From positions 372,001 through 436,000 of the forward strand of contig NZ_JAAGLY010000003.1 of NCBI RefSeq assembly GCF_010548375.1: a stretch of 64,000 bases of DNA, read 5' to 3'. The notes beneath the pieces are model-generated. The model was not told where the DNA came from, searched no databases, and saw only the letters and a list, made by a program, of their open reading frames with translations. This stretch comes from Streptomyces sp. SID13726. Its GTDB lineage: Bacteria > Actinomycetota > Actinomycetes > Streptomycetales > Streptomycetaceae. The position numbers and the translations under genes were made by a program. Each line of letters starts with the position of its first letter. Within the stretch, counting starts at the first letter, position 1. Below, one piece after another: positions 61,343-64,000 of this stretch.

Positions 61343-63055
61343 TCAGTGGGACTCGCGAGTGACCTCCGACCCGCTCGACCCGATCAGGAAGTCCAAGTCG
61401 GCCCCGGTGTCGGCCTGTTGGACGTGGTCGACGTACAACCGCTCCCAACCCCGCCGTGGATCGGCGAACCCCTCGACGGTGGCCGTGTCCGGTGTGCGGG
61501 CCGCGAGTTCGTCGGCGGGCACCTCCAGGTCGATGCGGCGGGCCTCGACGTCGAGGCTGATGACATCGCCGGTGCGGACGAGGGCGAGCGGGCCGCCCGC
61601 CGCCGCTTCCGGGGCCACGTGCAGCACGACCGTGCCGTACGCCGTTCCGCTCATCCGGCCGTCGCAGACGCGGACCATGTCCCGCACGCCCTGCTCCAAC
61701 AGCTTGGTGGGCAACGGCATGTTGGCGACCTCGGGCATACCGGGGTAGCCCTTGGGGCCGCAGCCGCGCAGGACGAGGACGGAGGCCGCGTCGACGTCGA
61801 GGTCCGGGTCGTCGACGCGGGCGTGGAAGTCCTCGATGCTGTCGAAGACGACCGCCCTCCCCCGGTGCCGCAGCAGGTGCGGGGAGGCCGCCGCGGGTTT
61901 GATCAGTGCTCCGTCGGGGGCGAGGCTGCCACGCAGGACCGCGATGCCGCCCTCCTCGACCAGCGGCCGGGCCCGGGTCCTGATCACCTCGGCGTCCCAG
62001 ATCGGGGCGTCGGCGAGGTGGTCCACCAGGGGCTTGCCGGTGACGGTCAGCGCGTCGGGGTCCAGGAGGTCGGCGACCTCGCGCAGGACGGCGAGCAGGC
62101 CGCCGGCCCGGTGGAAGTCCTCCATGAGGAACCGTCCGGCGGGCTGGAGGTCGACCAGGACGGGCACCCTGGAGCCGATGCGGTCGAAGTCGTCCAGGGT
62201 CAGCTCGACGCCCAACCGCCCGGCGATGGCCAGGAGATGGACGACCGCGTTGGTGGAGCCGCCGATCGCGGCCAGCGCCACGATCGCGTTGTGGAAGGAG
62301 CCCTTGGTCAGGAAGGTGCTAGGGCGCCGCTCGCCGGCCACCAGCTCCACCGCGAGCCGCCCGGTGCCGTGCGCGGCCGCCAGGAGCCGGCTGTCCGGGG
62401 CCGGGGTCCCGGCCACTCCGGGGACGACCGTGCCCAGGGCCTCCGCGACCAGGGCCATGGTGGAGGCGGTGCCCATGGTGTTGCAGTGGCCGCGGCTGCG
62501 GATCATCGAGGACTCGGAACGGGTGAACTGCTCCTGGGACAGGGTGCCGGCGCGGACCTCCTCCGACAGCCGCCACACGTCGGTGCCGCAGCCCAGCGGG
62601 GTGCCGCGGAAGGTGCCGGTCAGCATGGGCCCGCCGGGCACGACCACGGCGGGCAGGTCCACCGAGGCGGCGGCCATCAGCAGGGACGGGATCGTCTTGT
62701 CGCAGCCGCCCAACAGGACCACTCCGTCAAGGGGGTTGGCGCGCAGCATCTCCTCCGTGGCCATCGCCGCCATGTTGCGCCAGAGCATGGCGGTGGGCCG
62801 CACGTTGGTCTCGCCCAGCGACACCACGGGCAGGTCGAGGGGGATGCCGCCCGCCTCGTGCACGCCGTCGCGGACGGACCTGGCCACCTCGTTCAGATGC
62901 GCGTTGCAGGGGGTGAGGTCGGAGGCGGTGTTGGCGATGGCGATCTGGGGTCTGCCGGTGAAGGCGTCGTCCGGTACGCCCCGGCGCATCCAGGCCCGGT
63001 GGATGTAGGCGTTGCGGTCCTGGCCCGCGTACCACTGCGCGCTGCGAAGGCTCAT
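61343..63055 (-). CDS. IlvD/Edd-family dehydratase, probable sugar-acid dehydratase
   Basis: The 570-residue enzyme carries Fe-S ligands Cys50 (ASDLTPCNAHL), Cys118 (LLGGCDKTIPS) and Cys191 (SRGHCNTMGTAS). Lys120 sits in CDKTIPS beside Cys118. Such enzymes dehydrate dihydroxy acids to 2-keto acids. The sequence (VCDGRMSGTAYGTVVLHVAP at the C-terminus) and the divergent IclR regulator suggest a sugar acid such as L-arabonate, D-xylonate or galactonate rather than the IlvD substrate. The ATG at 63055 is chosen by homology of QWYAGQDRNAYIHRAWMRRG at the N-terminus. Confidence 0.9.
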   Translation of the reverse strand: MSLRSAQWYAGQDRNAYIHRAWMRRGVPDDAFTGRPQIAIANTASDLTPCNAHLNEVARSVRDGVHEAGGIPLDLPVVSLGETNVRPTAMLWRNMAAMATEEMLRANPLDGVVLLGGCDKTIPSLLMAAASVDLPAVVVPGGPMLTGTFRGTPLGCGTDVWRLSEEVRAGTLSQEQFTRSESSMIRSRGHCNTMGTASTMALVAEALGTVVPGVAGTPAPDSRLLAAAHGTGRLAVELVAGERRPSTFLTKGSFHNAIVALAAIGGSTNAVVHLLAIAGRLGVELTLDDFDRIGSRVPVLVDLQPAGRFLMEDFHRAGGLLAVLREVADLLDPDALTVTGKPLVDHLADAPIWDAEVIRTRARPLVEEGGIAVLRGSLAPDGALIKPAAASPHLLRHRGRAVVFDSIEDFHARVDDPDLDVDAASVLVLRGCGPKGYPGMPEVANMPLPTKLLEQGVRDMVRVCDGRMSGTAYGTVVLHVAPEAAAGGPLALVRTGDVISLDVEARRIDLEVPADELAARTPDTATVEGFADPRRGWERLYVDHVQQADTGADLDFLIGSSGSEVTRESH

Positions 63056-63066
63056 CGCTCGGCTCT

Positions 63067-63100
63067 TTCCGGTAATCGGCACGGCGGTCTACTATCCGGA
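63067..63100. promoter_or_regulatory. IclR-type operator/promoter region
   Basis: TTCCGG (63067-63072) and the mirrored TCCGGA (63095-63100) flank a 50-bp divergent gap. TACTAT (63090-63095) is a good -10 for the IclR gene with 17 bp to TTCCGG. Confidence 0.45.
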
Positions 63101-63105
63101 ACGCC

Positions 63106-63936
63106 ATGCAGCATACGCAGCCGTCCCACGCTTCGACAGCCCCCGTCACGGACCGCGCGGAGGGTGCGCGTCTGGTGGGCTCGGACCGGGTGCTCGCCGT
63201 CCTCAAGGAGCTCGCCCGGCATCCGGACGGGGTGGCGCTCGACGAGCTCACCCGGGTGATCGGCAGCCCCAAGCCGACCGTGCACCGGGCGCTGGCCGCG
63301 CTGCGCCGGGCCGGACTCGCGCTCCAGGACTCCCGCGGCCGCTATCTGCTCGGCGACGAGTTCCTGCGGATGGCCTTCGCGCATCACGAGGCCCGCCCCG
63401 AACACCTGCGTCTGCGGCCGCTGTTGGAGACCCTGGCCGCCCGGTTCGGCGAGACGGCCCACTACGCCGTCCTGGACGGCCACGAGGTGGTGTACCGCGC
63501 GAAGGTGGACCCGCCCACCGGTACCGTCCGGCTCACCTCCACGGTCGGCGGCCGTAACCCCGCCCACGCGACCGCGGTGGGAAAGGCGCTGCTCGCCCAT
63601 GAGTTGGGCACCCTGGACGCCGTACGGCGATGGATCGGCGAGGTGCCCGCGGAGCGGCGGACCCCTCGAACGCTGTGTGCGGCCGAGGAGTTGCACCGCG
63701 AGCTGCGGGCCACCCTGGAGCGGGGGTACGCCCTGGACGACCAGGAGAACGAGACGGGCGTCAACTGCCTTGCCCTGCCCGTGTACTGCACCTCGCCGAC
63801 GGCACCCTCCGGGGCGGTGAGCGTCAGCGCGCTGGCGTACCGGACTCCCCTGGGCGCGCTGGTCGACGCCGTCGAGGAGATCCGCGAAGCCCTCGGTCCG
63901 CTGAAGGAGCCCCATAGATGCGCGCGTTCGTCCTGA
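63106..63936 (+). CDS. IclR-family transcriptional regulator
   Basis: The 276-residue regulator has a winged helix (SDRVLAVLKELARHPDGVAL, VIGSPKPTVHRALAALRRAG) and an IclR effector domain (LRLRPLLETLAARFGETAHY, TSTVGGRNPAHATAVGKALL, ERGYALDDQENETGVNCLAL, GAVSVSALAYR). It should control the divergent dehydratase and downstream dehydrogenase in response to a small acid. The ATG is ten bases from a -10-like hexamer. Confidence 0.94.
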   Translation: MQHTQPSHASTAPVTDRAEGARLVGSDRVLAVLKELARHPDGVALDELTRVIGSPKPTVHRALAALRRAGLALQDSRGRYLLGDEFLRMAFAHHEARPEHLRLRPLLETLAARFGETAHYAVLDGHEVVYRAKVDPPTGTVRLTSTVGGRNPAHATAVGKALLAHELGTLDAVRRWIGEVPAERRTPRTLCAAEELHRELRATLERGYALDDQENETGVNCLALPVYCTSPTAPSGAVSVSALAYRTPLGALVDAVEEIREALGPLKEPHRCARSS

Positions 63937-64000
63937 CGGCACCCGGCGAGTACGCCGTCCTGGAGGTACCGGCGCCGGTGGCCGCCCCCGGTGAGGTCGT
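63918..64000 (+). CDS. Zinc-type alcohol dehydrogenase (MDR family), N-terminal fragment
   Basis: The ATG at 63918 opens a frame MRAFVLTAPGEYAVLEVPAP that runs off the right edge. This matches the N-terminus of medium-chain zinc dehydrogenases. It overlaps the IclR gene by 19 bases, implying cotranscription. With the dehydratase it may oxidise a sugar or sugar alcohol. Confidence 0.8.
   Translation, partial: MRAFVLTAPGEYAVLEVPAPVAAPGEV

Overview
The window looks like chromosomal DNA of a Streptomyces species (or a close relative). GC content is very high, third codon positions are almost all G or C, GTG starts are common, and stop-start overlaps (ATGA, GTGA) link neighbouring genes. Housekeeping genes seen include gnd, panD and a monomeric NADP-isocitrate dehydrogenase. 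I saw no rRNA, tRNA, insertion sequence, prophage or CRISPR array. The left edge cuts a minus-strand gene and the right edge cuts a zinc alcohol dehydrogenase.

Layout. 0.4-3 kb: a DMT-type membrane protein and a secreted RPF-LysM-M23 cell-wall hydrolase. 3-5.7 kb: a coupled TIR / KGGVGR-ATPase-TIR pair that looks like a biological-conflict (immunity) module. 5.8-8.4 kb: gnd, a proline-rich peptide, a small GNAT and panD. 8.7-12 kb: a TIR-transmembrane-WD40 protein. 12-15 kb: an ABC exporter with a SoxR-type promoter, divergent from a flippase-like membrane protein. 15-16.8 kb: a 30-bp tandem repeat, an SDR and an enoyl-CoA hydratase. 16.8-21 kb: a three-gene glycerol kinase / FAD dehydrogenase operon, with an APC permease pair and an MscS channel beyond it to 25 kb. 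25-32 kb: an M1-type metallopeptidase, isocitrate dehydrogenase, a DUF5713-like protein, an N-formylglutamate amidohydrolase and a P450. 31.7-37 kb: an ECF sigma factor, small protein, cytosolic subtilase and TPR-CHAT protease, a second likely conflict module. 37-41.8 kb: a LuxR-type ATPase regulator, a metzincin protease, and a WYL regulator with a 15-bp perfect palindrome.

41.8-52 kb is a sulfur locus. It holds four luciferase-like FMN monooxygenases, a GNAT, an amino-acid ABC importer and a glutathione-transferase-like protein. Three short leader peptides share the pattern DLxRV followed by Cys and precede successive parts of the locus, which suggests cysteine-responsive attenuation. The gene content resembles the Bacillus S-alkylcysteine / S-succinocysteine salvage operons.

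52-61.3 kb is a second catabolic locus. It has a sarcosine-oxidase-like enzyme, an NCS1 nucleobase-type permease and a SnoaL-flavin reductase fusion. Divergent from these is a coupled operon of an LLM monooxygenase, two tandem AA_synth (DUF1185) paralogs, an alpha/beta hydrolase and an aldehyde dehydrogenase, followed by a GntR regulator with its own leaderless-type promoter. It reads as an oxygenolytic pathway for a small N-heterocycle, and I rate it the best candidate for an undescribed system. The right end (61.3-64 kb) has an IlvD/Edd-type sugar-acid dehydratase, an IclR regulator and an alcohol dehydrogenase.

All functions are inferred from sequence motifs and recalled family knowledge. 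No database search was run.
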